This document shows positions 1-9,302 of a stretch of DNA of 64,000 nucleotides, one piece after another (the first letter of the stretch is position 1; each line of letters starts with the position of its first letter). The translations under genes were made by a program, and so were the position numbers. The notes beneath the pieces were generated by a model. The model did no database searches and was not told the DNA's origin. It saw only the letters and a program-made list of their open reading frames with translations. This stretch comes from JAPOXR01 sp963662395 (GTDB lineage Bacteria > Pseudomonadota > Alphaproteobacteria > Rhodobacterales > Rhodobacteraceae): contig OY759511.1 in assembly GCA_963662395.1 (NCBI GenBank), positions 1,736,001 through 1,800,000 on the forward strand, given 5' to 3'.

Positions 1-692
1 CCGGGCCGGCCTGGCGGGTGCTGCGCAGGCGGAGTTGGCAGAAGCAGTCGATCCTGTTTGAAGGTGCGCAGGGTGCGCTGCTGGATATCGACCATGGAAC
101 CTACCCCTATGTCACCTCCTCCTCGACCGTTGCCGGGGCGGCGGCGGCCGGCTCCGGCGTCGGACCCGGCGACCTTCATCACCTCCTCGGCGTGTGCAAG
201 GCCTATACGACCAGGGTGGGCGAAGGGCCCTTTCCGACCGAACTCTCCGATCATGACGGACAACACCTGGCGACCCGCGGCAGGGAATTCGGCACCGTTA
301 CCGGCCGACCCCGCCGTTGCGGTTGGCTCGATGCGGTTCTGGTCAGGCAAATCTGCGAACTCGGCGGGATCGACTCCCTGGCGCTCACCAAGATCGACGT
401 TCTCGATTCGCTGCCGGAGTTGAAGATCTGCGCCGGCTACCGGCTGGATGGCGAGGTGATCGACCGAATGCCGGCTACCGGCGAGGAACAGGAGAACCTC
501 GAGCCGCTATACGAGGTGATGCCGGGCTGGACGGGCAGCGTCAGCAACATCCGGTCATACGACCAATTGCCGGAGGAAGCCCGCAACTACATCGAGCGGA
601 TCGAGGAACTCGTCGAGATTCCCGTTGACATCATTTCAACATCACCGGACCGGAACGACACCTTCGCCCGCTCCGGCCCCTTCGCAGGATAG
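1..692 (+). CDS. purA: Adenylosuccinate synthetase, C-terminal part (cut by window start)
   Basis: PurA joins IMP and aspartate using GTP to give adenylosuccinate, the first committed step from IMP to AMP in the cytoplasm. The frame is open from the first bases of the window, so the gene begins upstream; the GTG at 18 is internal. Visible family signatures are ILFEGAQG followed by LLDIDHGTYPYVTSS, the GVCKAYTTRVGEGPFPTEL segment, and GWLDAVL with the ALTKIDVLD block (nucleotide-binding part of the fold). About 230 residues remain of the usual 430. The gene ends with TAG at 690-692. A DUF2842 gene follows on the same strand, an arrangement I recall from Rhodobacterales. I see no frameshift in the part present. 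Confidence 0.95.
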   Translation, partial: GPAWRVLRRRSWQKQSILFEGAQGALLDIDHGTYPYVTSSSTVAGAAAAGSGVGPGDLHHLLGVCKAYTTRVGEGPFPTELSDHDGQHLATRGREFGTVTGRPRRCGWLDAVLVRQICELGGIDSLALTKIDVLDSLPELKICAGYRLDGEVIDRMPATGEEQENLEPLYEVMPGWTGSVSNIRSYDQLPEEARNYIERIEELVEIPVDIISTSPDRNDTFARSGPFAG

Positions 693-978
693 CGCCGCCA
701 GAAGGCAGGCCTGACGGAGAGGTGCGGCCCGATATACCGTCCCAGGGGGCACTTCTTTCTGCCCGGAATTCTCCGGCCACGGCCGAAGGCCGGCACTTCC
801 GGTCGAATTCGAGGCCGGGGCTGTCACTCCTGGCGGTTTTCTGGCAATTGACATGCCATGTTCGAATTTCCGCTGGTTCTGATCGACACCTGCACATGGC
901 CTGCATCCGGGCGGCCTGGAGACCGGCCTTGATGTGGCTGGCAAGACTCGTCCGGCCAAGGGCCCCTGGTGCCAGCCG

Positions 979-1209
979 ATGACGATCTCCCATCGGCAAC
1001 GACGGGCGCTCTCCCTGGTCATCCTCTGTGTCGGTCTTCCGGTCTACATCGTCATTGCCGTAACACTGGTCGGATTGCTGGACCGGCCGCCCGTGCTGGT
1101 CGAACTCGGCATCTATGCCCTCGCCGGGATCGCCTGGGCGGTGCCGCTCAGGACCATTTTCCGGGGCATCGGAGCGGCAGATCCGAACTCGCACAAGGCC
1201 GACAGGTGA
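979..1209 (+). CDS. DUF2842 family small membrane protein
   Basis: A 76-residue protein with two predicted membrane segments (about residues 12-33 and 42-60). The pattern WAVPLRTIFRGI near the end matches what I know of the alphaproteobacterial DUF2842 family, which has no assigned function. I chose the ATG at 979 because the family begins close to its first membrane helix with a short Arg/Gln-rich head (ISHRQRRAL); the longer frame from 934 adds a head unlike the family. It lies downstream of purA on the same strand after a 286-bp spacer (693-978) in which I see no gene. Confidence 0.7.
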   Translation: MTISHRQRRALSLVILCVGLPVYIVIAVTLVGLLDRPPVLVELGIYALAGIAWAVPLRTIFRGIGAADPNSHKADR

Positions 1210-1292
1210 CATCCCGGAATTCCGGCCGAGGTCGCGGCAGCACACGGGCAGATGGAATGCAGGACTCGACGGTCCGGCAGAGCAGGCAGGGT

Positions 1293-1919
1293 TCAGGTCC
1301 GTTGCATCAGTTTCCTCATCTTCCCGGCCGCCAGACGTGCCGCTTCGACGAGCATCGGTTTCGGGGCGGTCGACCACTCGTCAGGGTGCAGGCCTCGCCT
1401 TTCCCTCACATGCGCCAGCGCCGAGTCCAGGCTTGGAAACGTCTCCATGCATCTCAAATGCAGGTAGAGTGCCACGAGTGCCGAAGAACGGCTTCTGCCG
1501 CCGCGACAATGAACCAGGATGTTGCCTTTCCGGCGCAGCGGATAGGATCGTTTCTCCGGAATGGTCTGGCGAATGGCGCCGTCAAGCAACAGGTATGATG
1601 CAAGCATCATGTCTTCGGTGTTTCCGTCTCCGTCCACCAGTCCGAGCTTGAAGACCCGTACCGGCCCGACGCCATGGGCACATTTGTCACCGTCAGCCCC
1701 TTCGACCGGGTCCGACACGTAGTTGATGTCCAGATTGACCGCACAATTCACGACGGTCGTGATGTTGCACTCGTTCAACAGCCCGACATCCCGAGCCGCC
1801 GCTGTTCCCCCGATGTAGATGCTGCATTGGTCGGGGCCCAGCCCGGTCTCTATCAGGCTGATGACATCGTGTGTCATGAATTGGCCGTGCGTCGAGCCTG
1901 GTCCGGTTTCTTCACCCAT
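1293..1919 (-). CDS. Dual-specificity (tyrosine-type) protein phosphatase
   Basis: A 208-residue protein with the active-site signature HCRGGRSRS. Cys138 is the expected nucleophile and Arg144 the phosphate-binding arginine of the HCx5R motif. An aspartate in LVDGDGN (about residues 95-101) is placed to be the general acid. The N-terminal half carries the fold's leading strands (SIYIGG, TTVVNCAVN). The substrate is unknown; proteins of this shape can act on phosphotyrosine, phosphoserine or non-protein phosphates. A downstream in-frame ATG (at 1877, MTHDV) is an alternative start. It is convergent with the gene before it and has no operon partner. Confidence 0.8.
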   Translation of the reverse strand: MGEETGPGSTHGQFMTHDVISLIETGLGPDQCSIYIGGTAAARDVGLLNECNITTVVNCAVNLDINYVSDPVEGADGDKCAHGVGPVRVFKLGLVDGDGNTEDMMLASYLLLDGAIRQTIPEKRSYPLRRKGNILVHCRGGRSRSSALVALYLHLRCMETFPSLDSALAHVRERRGLHPDEWSTAPKPMLVEAARLAAGKMRKLMQRT

Positions 1920-2292
1920 GATTTCAGCTGGCCTTTCTTCTGCCTGTGCTCAAATGGACAAGCGATGAGGCCGCAACACGACCATCATCATGCGGCCTGG
2001 TGAGCGCCCGGTGCGTGCAACCGGGCCCTGGAGTCGATCCACAGGGCCGAGGCGCAGGCGGCCCGGAATTTCATGCAGAATTCCTGGTCAGCGAGCAACA
2101 GCAGGGCTGATGCACAGGCTTCGACCACCTCCATGGATCAGGAATCGAGGGTGGAAGCACCGATTCGGGATTGCCCGGTGGCAGGATAAAGCGACCCGGA
2201 GCCTGCCGTGGCCAGGCGGTCCACCTGGCCACGCGGTGGTCCCGGATGCAGGAGAGGCGTTGCCGCCCTTCCCGTCCCGACGCCGGTGCGAT
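1920..2292. other. Gene-free stretch
   Basis: 373 bp between the phosphatase gene start and the end of the ABC substrate-binding gene. Open frames crossing it have no recognisable protein features. It probably holds the phosphatase promoter and the 3' end of the ABC transcript; I could not pick out a convincing hairpin. Confidence 0.5.
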
Positions 2293-3402
2293 CTATCGCT
2301 TGTAGCTCAATCGCCAGAAATCCTGCCAATCCTGCCGCTTGTCAAAGTCATCATTGCCGGTAGCGGCATTGTGCGGTGTCAAACGGTCGGCGACTGCGTT
2401 GACCCCCGATGCCTCATCCGGATGCTGTCCCACGGCGCTGTTGCCGGACACCTTGCCATCCTTGGTCATCGGCGAGACACCCTCTGCCGTCATCATGAAA
2501 CGAATGAACAGCTTGGCCAGGTTCGGGCTGTCGGTGCCAGCCGAGATCAAACCGAAATTGGGATTGGCATAGCCGATATATGGCTTGATGTCCTCGCAGA
2601 TCTTCATGGTGAGTTTTCCATCGACCGTGTCGCGGTACTTGGCTGTCGAGATCAGGCCCATGAAGGGTTCGTCCTGGCCTGGCGTGCCGATGGCTTCGGC
2701 GGCAGCAGAATCCGAATCGGTCAACAACGGCGAATTGGACGCCAGCGCCTGGACCCAGCTTGCGGTTGCACTCTGCGCGCTGGTATCCAGCGCCATCCCG
2801 TAATGCGCCTCATACGCATCTGCAACGGACTGGTCCCAGTGGGTTTCCGTCTGGTTGAACCAGTCCAGGTAACCCGGCTTGTTGAGCGGGTCCCCCAGCG
2901 CCACCTTGCGGTTCCACTCGGGATCGGTAAGAGCCCAGATGTTGTCCACCGGACAGGACTCGTATTTGTCGCTGTTATAGGTCCAGACCGCGGGATCCCG
3001 GTAGACGACGAGAGGATCACGGGAGTCTTCCGGAATGGTGTCTGCCAGATCAGGGGGAACCCAGCTTGTCACGATTCCGCTCGGAACCACCTCGGCCAGC
3101 GTCGCAGCTGCATCGGCGGACACGATCACGTCTCCAACGATGTTCTCTGATTGCGCCTCCCTGATCAACATCTCGATCTGTGCCGAGGACGGCACCTTGG
3201 AGCCGATCACTTCGATACCGTATTTCTCGGTAAAGGCGGCAGCTGAAGTCTTGATCTTGCCCGTGCTTGCATAGGCGGTTATCGGCTCCTCGCCCCTGGC
3301 CGCCTCGATCAGGGCATCGAGGTCAAAATCCTCGGCGGCACCCTGCGCCGCCAGTCCCGACAGGACGAGCAGACCAACACAGAAATTCGCAAGTCTGAAC
3401 AT
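2293..3402 (-). CDS. ABC transporter substrate-binding protein, iron(III)/type-1 family
   Basis: A 369-residue periplasmic binding protein. A signal peptide covers about residues 1-24 (MFRLANF, hydrophobic core, cut near QGAA/ED). The mature part shows the extracellular solute-binding family 1 / Fe3+-type layout: ITAYASTGK at the start of lobe 1, GDVIVSADAA, then DPAVWTYNSDKY and the hinge region LGDPLNKPGY. I chose the ATG at 3402; the longer frame from 3435 would put charged residues ahead of the signal peptide. It is the last gene of a leftward importer set (permease, ATPase, binding protein) and is separated from the ATPase by 190 bp. The family imports Fe3+, thiamine, polyamines or phosphonates; the sequence does not let me choose. 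Confidence 0.85.
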   Translation of the reverse strand: MFRLANFCVGLLVLSGLAAQGAAEDFDLDALIEAARGEEPITAYASTGKIKTSAAAFTEKYGIEVIGSKVPSSAQIEMLIREAQSENIVGDVIVSADAAATLAEVVPSGIVTSWVPPDLADTIPEDSRDPLVVYRDPAVWTYNSDKYESCPVDNIWALTDPEWNRKVALGDPLNKPGYLDWFNQTETHWDQSVADAYEAHYGMALDTSAQSATASWVQALASNSPLLTDSDSAAAEAIGTPGQDEPFMGLISTAKYRDTVDGKLTMKICEDIKPYIGYANPNFGLISAGTDSPNLAKLFIRFMMTAEGVSPMTKDGKVSGNSAVGQHPDEASGVNAVADRLTPHNAATGNDDFDKRQDWQDFWRLSYKR

Positions 3403-3592
3403 TTCATGCACTCCTTTTCTTCGTGGTGTGAGCATTCAGCCAGATTGAAGCCTCAAGTCACATTTGCCATCCTTCCCGGGGCAACATGCGCCGAACGCAT
3501 CGCCGATCGGTCCAACGCCGCGTCCCCGCGGAAACCGCCGGCGCAGGCGGGCCTGGCCCCGGTCTCGCAGATGACCTGGCCGAGGGGGCAGG

Positions 3593-4690
3593 CTATCTCT
3601 CGACACGTTGCCCGTCAAGGTTGAACACATGCAGCCCGGCCTGATCCACTTGAAAATACACGGATTCTCCAGGGTTGAACTCAGGGGGTTCATTCGTCGA
3701 GACAAAGAGTGGTGAGCCTGCGATATCCAGCTCGACGATCCAGTTGCCGCCTGTCGGCAGGATACCGGACACTTCTGCGCGGCTTGCAAGGCTGCGGGAG
3801 TCACCCGGTGGAGAGTTGGCCGATAGCTGGATTGTCTCCGGGCGAATGCCCACGGAGCCGATATTGCCACATTCGGTGAAAACCCTGTTCACGAATTCCC
3901 GCGCGGTGACGGACAATTCCTCATCAGTTTCTCCACCTACCGGGATCATGTTGATCGGGGGATTTCCGACGAATTCGGCGACAAACAGGTTGGCGGGGGA
4001 ATTGTAGATCTCGTCCGGACTGCCCACCTGTTGCAACGACCCTTCATTCATCACGGCAATTCGCGTGGAAAGTGTCATTGCTTCCCACTGGTCATGGGTC
4101 ACGAACACGATGGTCGTGCCGAATTCGGCATGAATTCGCTTCAACTCGGCCCGCATCTTGAGGCGGAGCTTGGCATCGAGGTTGGACAGGGGCTCGTCCA
4201 GCAACAGGACATTCGGCTCAATGACCAGCATCCGGGCGAGTGCCACCCGCTGTTGCTGGCCGCCGGAAAGCTGCGAGGGGTAGCGATCCCGGAATTGTTC
4301 AATTCCAAGCGTTTCCATGACAAATCCGACGCGCTGATCACGCTCTTCTTCCGGAACCCTTCGCAGGCGAAGGCCGAAGCTGACATTTCGCTCGACGGTC
4401 AGGTGCGGCCAGAGGGCGTAACTTTGAAATACCAGCCCGGTGCCCCGTTGCTCGGGCGGGACGAAGACGCCCTGGTCCCGGGAATCCAGCACCCTGCCCC
4501 CGATCAGTATTTCGCCTTCGGTCAGGTTCTCCAATCCTGCAATGGCCCTGAGCGTGGTGGATTTCCCGCATCCGGAGGGTCCCAGCAGGCACATGAACTC
4601 GCCATGCCCGATTTCCAGGTCCAGGTCTGAAATCGCCGGGGCCGAGTCGTCATAAGACTTGGTGACTTTGCGGAGCGTTATGGTCGGCAC
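3593..4690 (-). CDS. ABC transporter ATP-binding protein (FbpC/PotA-like)
   Basis: A 365-residue importer ATPase. Seen in order: Walker A GPSGCGKST (about residues 38-46), Q-loop in VFQSYALWPH, ABC signature LSGGQQQRV (about 141-149), Walker B VLLLDEPLSNLDA, switch His in FVTHDQWEA, and a C-terminal TOBE-like regulatory part (about 250-365, with SVGIRPETIQL). It begins one base after the permease stop, so the two are translated together. It energises the importer formed with the fused permease upstream and the binding protein downstream. Confidence 0.9.
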   Translation of the reverse strand: MPTITLRKVTKSYDDSAPAISDLDLEIGHGEFMCLLGPSGCGKSTTLRAIAGLENLTEGEILIGGRVLDSRDQGVFVPPEQRGTGLVFQSYALWPHLTVERNVSFGLRLRRVPEEERDQRVGFVMETLGIEQFRDRYPSQLSGGQQQRVALARMLVIEPNVLLLDEPLSNLDAKLRLKMRAELKRIHAEFGTTIVFVTHDQWEAMTLSTRIAVMNEGSLQQVGSPDEIYNSPANLFVAEFVGNPPINMIPVGGETDEELSVTAREFVNRVFTECGNIGSVGIRPETIQLSANSPPGDSRSLASRAEVSGILPTGGNWIVELDIAGSPLFVSTNEPPEFNPGESVYFQVDQAGLHVFNLDGQRVER

Positions 4691-4691
4691 T

Positions 4692-6533
4692 CTATCCTCC
4701 CAATCCGTCGGCGAGATTTGTCCTGGTCACATTCTGCACTGCCAGCGTCCCGAAATAGGCCATTGCAGCAATGATCAGCACCACCGCGTTCGCGGCCTGG
4801 TTGTAGTTGTTGTCGATCAGCCGCAACGAAAATGTTGTCAGCACGTCGGTGCTTGGAACTGCGAGAACCACGAACAGGCTCAGCCCCTTGATGCCTGAAA
4901 TGAACGGAAGCAGGGTCCCGGCGACGAGTGCACCCTTCTGGATTGGAATCACGACTCTGAGCATGCGACGCAGCCACCCCGCCCCGGTGATCTGCGCAGC
5001 TTCCTCCGGGTCCTTTCCGAGCTGCATCATCGCCGAGATGCCTGCTCTCGAGGAGTAGGGCATCTGGTCTGCAGTCAACGCAAGAATCAGAATCAATCCG
5101 GTGCCATAGAGTGCCGGAATTGGTCCGCGCTGCACCGCAAACAACGACAGGTAGGCGACAGCAAAAGCGATCCCGGGCACGAGGTAGGGAAAGAAGGTGA
5201 CATGCCGCAGGAAAGTGGAGACCCAGCGCACCCGGGAGCGAACGACAACATACCCGACCAGCAGCCCGAGCAGACCGGAACACAACGATGCCAGCCCCAC
5301 GATCCGAAGCGTGTTCCAGGCTGCCGCCCAGAGGTCCGGCGTCAGGAGGATGCCGGTCCGCAATGCGACCGTTTCAAGATTCTGGCCAATCCAGTAATCG
5401 AGCGTGAAGTTCCCGATGGAAAAATCTGCCGGCACCCGCATGACGGTCGACAACACCAGGACCAGCAACGGGAGTCCGACGGAAATCAGGAAGATCAGCG
5501 CTGCGAAGGCCGATGCCGGCAGCCTGTACGCTCCCAGCGGAGAATTGCGGCTCATGGCGCCTTTTCCCCCGACAGTCACGAATCTCCGGGACTCGCGAAC
5601 CAGCCGGGCATCGACCAGAAGCGAAATGATTCCGATCAACATGATTGCACCGGCCAGCACTGCCGCGACGCCGCTCTGCCGGGACGAAATGCTGCGATAA
5701 AGGGATGTTGCAAGGACATTGTAGTCCACGGGCAAGCCCAGAAGGTAGTTTACCCCGAATTCACCAATGCACTTGGCAAAGATGAGGATGGTCGCCGATA
5801 ACAGGGCGGGTAACATGAGGGGGAATATGATCTGCCATGCGACAATCCCGGACCTGGCGCCAAGGATGCGAGCACTTTCCTCCAACTGGCTGTCAAAGCT
5901 TCTCAGTGCATTGCCCAGCAACAGGATGACAAACGGGGCGTAATGCAGTGCCAGGATGATGGTAATCGGAACCTGTCCATAGGCCAGCCAGTCCGGTGGC
6001 GTAAACCCGAGGCTCTCGAGCCAGCCCTGTTGTCCACCCACGGTCCGGTTTCGAAACAGCGTGCGCCACGCAAGGGCAAACGTCCAGGATGGCAGCATGT
6101 ACGGAACGATCAATGCTGTTGCGAACCATCGCCGCCCGTACATGTCGGAGCGGCTGAGCAGCCAGGCAAGCGGGACCCCGATGGATAGCGAGATCAATAT
6201 GACCCCGGTTGCGACAGTCAGTGTGTGTACGAGCGGTTCCCAGAAGAGGATTTGTGCAATCGGGGATACGAGGGTTCTGTGGAGGTAGTAGAATGTCCAG
6301 GTGCCGACATCCGACTTTGCCCGGCGTGCGTCTCCGAATTGCACTTCGACCGCGTCATGCAAGAGCGTGACAATCGGAACGATGACCAGGTAGGCGAACA
6401 GTACCACCATCAGCACGCCGATGATCGCCGTCGGCTCCTTCCACCCGACCTTGAAGTCATAGCTCAGGCGGGCGCGACGGCGTTGCCTCTCGTCAAGGGC
6501 AGGCTTGTCGGGTGAGGAATGCTCTAGTGACAT
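4692..6533 (-). CDS. ABC transporter permease with two fused membrane domains
   Basis: A 613-residue inner-membrane permease carrying two BPD_transp_1 domains in one chain. The first half (about residues 40-310) and second half (about 340-610) each have roughly six membrane helices and an EAA-type coupling loop (ESARILGAR in the first, EEAAQITGAG in the second). Single-chain double permeases are typical of the FbpB/AfuB iron(III) class, which supports the family call for the whole importer. It is the first gene of the leftward operon; its promoter should lie in 6534-6761, where I see no gene. Confidence 0.88.
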   Translation of the reverse strand: MSLEHSSPDKPALDERQRRRARLSYDFKVGWKEPTAIIGVLMVVLFAYLVIVPIVTLLHDAVEVQFGDARRAKSDVGTWTFYYLHRTLVSPIAQILFWEPLVHTLTVATGVILISLSIGVPLAWLLSRSDMYGRRWFATALIVPYMLPSWTFALAWRTLFRNRTVGGQQGWLESLGFTPPDWLAYGQVPITIILALHYAPFVILLLGNALRSFDSQLEESARILGARSGIVAWQIIFPLMLPALLSATILIFAKCIGEFGVNYLLGLPVDYNVLATSLYRSISSRQSGVAAVLAGAIMLIGIISLLVDARLVRESRRFVTVGGKGAMSRNSPLGAYRLPASAFAALIFLISVGLPLLVLVLSTVMRVPADFSIGNFTLDYWIGQNLETVALRTGILLTPDLWAAAWNTLRIVGLASLCSGLLGLLVGYVVVRSRVRWVSTFLRHVTFFPYLVPGIAFAVAYLSLFAVQRGPIPALYGTGLILILALTADQMPYSSRAGISAMMQLGKDPEEAAQITGAGWLRRMLRVVIPIQKGALVAGTLLPFISGIKGLSLFVVLAVPSTDVLTTFSLRLIDNNYNQAANAVVLIIAAMAYFGTLAVQNVTRTNLADGLGG

Positions 6534-6761
6534 CTGGCTCGACCGGTTTGCATGCCCGGAGCATGTGCCTCGGCCAGCAAGAAAAGGAAATTCGGATCTT
6601 CCAGCGAATATCGCAGTTGCCCGGATTGTGCCACTTTCAAGTTCGTGCTGCCCGAGAAGCGCCCAGCCCTGCTCAACAACCGGCAGCCATGGCCAAGACC
6701 ACTCCCGGATTCCGGAATCCGGCCATCATCCGGTTTGCGCACATACAAGGGAGACATCACG

Positions 6762-7754
6762 ATGGTCGACGAAGCCGGGGCGAAGCAGGAACCGATCCAC
6801 CTGCGCCTCGACGCCAGCAGCAAGCTCATGCTCGAGCGCACCGCGTCCCACGAGGAAACAACCGTCAGCCGCTTCGTGCTGCGCAACTCCGTTGCCGCGG
6901 CCGAACGGGCGGTCGAGGCGCTCGAACTCATCGCGCTCCCGGCGACTGGCCGGGTTGGCTTCCAGGACACGCTGCTCAACCCAATGGCACCGAACGAAGC
7001 GTTGAGGCGCGCCGTCACCGCGAACGCATCGGTGAATGACTCGCCGCTGAAGATCGAGCCACTCGGCTCGCATCACCACCGCTCGTCCTTCTCCTGCGGA
7101 GAGCCTTCGCTCGACCGATACCTCCGCCGGCAGGCCCCCTTTGTCGCCCTGCGGATCGCGGCGCGGGTCTCTGTTGCGTCGGGAGACCCGCCCGAACAGA
7201 CCGTCGGCTTCTACACGATGAGTGCAGCACGCTTCAAGACGGGCAATCTGTCGGCAGAATTCGCCAGGCGCCTGCCGCATTATCCCGTGCAGGCGACAAT
7301 TGTCGGACGGCTTGCCGTCGATCGTCGCAGCCAGGGAGACGGGCTCGGTGAGGTTCAGTTGCTCGACGCCGTCCGTCGGACGACCCGGGCGGCCGACATC
7401 TTCGGCGTCTTCGCCATCATGGTCGATGCGCTGCACGATCGCGCCAGAGCGCATGATTTGAGGTGCGGATTTGTGCCCCTCCCTTCGCATCCGCGGTGCC
7501 TTGACCTGCCGCTTCGGACTCCCGCACAACTTGAGCCTTGGTCGAAATACTGTTGTCACGGGCCGCAGCACCAGAGACACAATCGCGAGTGTTCGATCAG
7601 ACAAACGGCAATCAGCGCGACAGGAGAGATTCCTGTTTCCCTGAACATGCGAGGCCGTTTCGGGATCGGATCAGCGTCGGGTCGGGGCCTTCTGCTGCCC
7701 GTTTACTGCCGTAAATCTCCGGGCCGCACCCCTTCCTTGCTCGTGACGACTTGA
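6762..7754 (+). pseudogene. TacA-TacT toxin-antitoxin pair fused in one frame, probably decayed
   Basis: Residues 1 to about 93 look like a TacA/DUF1778 antitoxin (IHLRLDASSKLMLERTA, then TTVSRFVLRNS). From about residue 94 the same frame continues as a GNAT acetyltransferase toxin of the TacT type (PLKIEPLGSHHHRSSFSCG, LDRYLRRQA, TVGFYTMSAARF, GRLAVDRRSQGDGLG, CGFVPLP). Normally these are two overlapping genes. The junction near 7033-7040 contains GTGAATGAC, which would give separate genes if one base were restored. The conserved tyrosine usually found just before the GF(V/T)PLP motif is absent (AHDLRCGF here), and the normal stop is lost, with about 70 extra residues. I infer an inactive relic. 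Confidence 0.65.
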
Positions 7755-7794
7755 CCTGGTTCGATGGCAGGAGCCAGTGTCGCACGGCACATGC

Positions 7795-8379
7795 TCAACT
7801 CATGTCGTACTTATCCGTCCAGCTTTCGTCTGCCCCTGCACTTGCCGCTTGCCGTTCAAAGGGATCCTTTTGAATGTTCCGGCCAGCGGCGGAGAGTTCC
7901 AGGTGAAGAGCCTCAGCCGAAGGAATCACCCCCATCCGTTCCATGCCAATCATGAACGACCATGTCGTGATCTTCGCGATGCGCGGGCCGAAATCCAGGT
8001 TCTTGACCTGGTTGTCCTCGAAGAGCAGGAGCCCGTAATCCGAGGCTCCCAGGGTATCCCTCAACGAGTTCGAAAACTGCCAGATGGATGTTTCCCCGGC
8101 ATCCTTGATCCTTTTGCGAAGGGCCTGTTGGTCCGGAGGCAGCGCGTTCCAAAGCAGGCCGATGCTCGTTTCGATCGTTTGAATCCTGTTGCCGCCCTGC
8201 CGGAACCAGTCACGGAAAATCATGGCATCGGGTGATCCTGGCATGCCTCGCAACACCTCGCCCGCGACCATGTCCGTAATCACGATCGGACAGTTGAAGC
8301 GATCAAGAAGATCCAGTCGATCTATTCTGCCCAGGGATATCAGCGGGCCGCTGTCGGGAATTGCCAACTCAACAGCCAC
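7795..8379 (-). CDS. PIN-domain-like toxin of a toxin-antitoxin pair
   Basis: A 194-residue protein that begins like PIN ribonucleases: a hydrophobic strand ending in Asp9 (LAIPDSGPLISL), Glu41 in TDMVAGEVLRG, and a later acidic cluster (GASDYGLLLFEDNQ). These give the spaced acidic residues that hold the metal in this fold. Its start overlaps the last 11 bases of a small upstream gene on the same strand, the usual antitoxin-toxin arrangement. The target RNA is unknown. The C-terminal 60 residues are not recognisable to me. Confidence 0.6.
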   Translation of the reverse strand: MAVELAIPDSGPLISLGRIDRLDLLDRFNCPIVITDMVAGEVLRGMPGSPDAMIFRDWFRQGGNRIQTIETSIGLLWNALPPDQQALRKRIKDAGETSIWQFSNSLRDTLGASDYGLLLFEDNQVKNLDFGPRIAKITTWSFMIGMERMGVIPSAEALHLELSAAGRNIQKDPFERQAASAGADESWTDKYDMS

Positions 8380-8599
8380 TGCCAGCTTTCTCCATCATCC
8401 GAAGAATCGGCATTGCCGCCTCAAGCTCCGCCTCGACCTGCGCCCAAGACGGCTTCGGAGGCGCGATGCCACGGTCCGCCAAGGCGTTCAGGAGTTCCGA
8501 GTAGGACTCCATGTGGAGGCTCTGCATTGTTTCCTCTCGGGATGTCCTTCCCGCCACGAAACTTTCGATAACCTGTGTGGTGGTCAGCAAGGTCTCCAT
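8369..8599 (-). CDS. Small antitoxin-like protein upstream of the PIN gene
   Basis: A 76-residue protein starting METLLTTTQVIESF. It is helical and acidic, with a repeated LHMESYSELLNALADRGI segment resembling antitoxin dimerisation/neutralisation helices. I chose the ATG at 8599; the frame continues upstream but with no family-like sequence. The gene ends inside the toxin gene (11-bp overlap), supporting co-translation. The role as antitoxin is inferred from size, order and overlap, not from a recognised family. Confidence 0.55.
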   Translation of the reverse strand: METLLTTTQVIESFVAGRTSREETMQSLHMESYSELLNALADRGIAPPKPSWAQVEAELEAAMPILRMMEKAGSGC

Positions 8600-8849
8600 C
8601 TCCAATCCCGTCCTGGACCGTATAGCCGTTCCAAGGTCGCCGGGGAAGTGCATTCCAGCGGGACGTATTGCGGAACGCAGGCAAGGCAAGACCTCCCGCT
8701 GGCGGGAGTTGGCGGGACGAACGGTCCCGAAGGCCACTGGTCGGAGACACGGAGTCTTGACGGATTGCCGTGGTCGCCGCACTCGCCAGTGATTCCCAGG
8801 CCGGTTGCCGGCTCGGCCCAATGTTGAACTCGGCAAACCTCTCCAATAG

Positions 8850-9302
8850 ATGTTCATCATGTTGAGATCGCTGATGTCACTCATGCAATCCTCGCAGCCG
8901 GAGCAGCTGCCCGAAGATGATGCGCGGCTCGCCCTGGCCGTCCTTCTTGTCCGGGTTGGAAGGGCCGACGATCACTACACCGACGAGGAACGGCACCGCA
9001 CCGACAGGATACTCTCGACCAGATACGGCCTGTCAATGGATGAGGCGGCACAGTTGCGGTTGGAAGCCGAAACCCACGAGGCGGAGGTGGCCGACAATGT
9101 GAGCTTCACCCGGGCGCTGAAACGGGCCGTTCCATTCGAGGAACGGGCACATCTGGTGGAAGCGCTGTGGGAAGTCGTCATGACCGACCGGAGGCGGGAT
9201 TGCGCCGAGGATGGCTTCATGCGGCTGGCAACCAAGCTGCTCGGCGTCAACGACCGCGACAGCGCCCTGGCCAGGCAACGGGTCATGGCGCAAATGAAAT
9301 GA
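8850..9302 (+). CDS. TerB-like (tellurite-resistance B family) protein
   Basis: A 150-residue all-helical protein of the TerB/DUF533-like type. It shows the acidic metal-site pattern RADDHYTDEERHRTDRIL (about residues 37-54), a repeated FTRALKRAVPFEERAHLVEALWEVV segment, and AEDGFMRLATKLLGV near the end. A second in-frame ATG at 8859 may be the real start. Its stop overlaps the start of the next gene (ATGA at 9299-9302), so expression is coupled. Solo TerB proteins are common in Rhodobacterales and need not relate to tellurite. Confidence 0.8.
   Translation: MFIMLRSLMSLMQSSQPEQLPEDDARLALAVLLVRVGRADDHYTDEERHRTDRILSTRYGLSMDEAAQLRLEAETHEAEVADNVSFTRALKRAVPFEERAHLVEALWEVVMTDRRRDCAEDGFMRLATKLLGVNDRDSALARQRVMAQMK

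Noticed and set aside
631..1377. Minus-strand 248-codon frame overlapping the end of purA and the DUF2842 gene
   Set aside because: It overlaps two supported genes and has no recognisable sequence or start.
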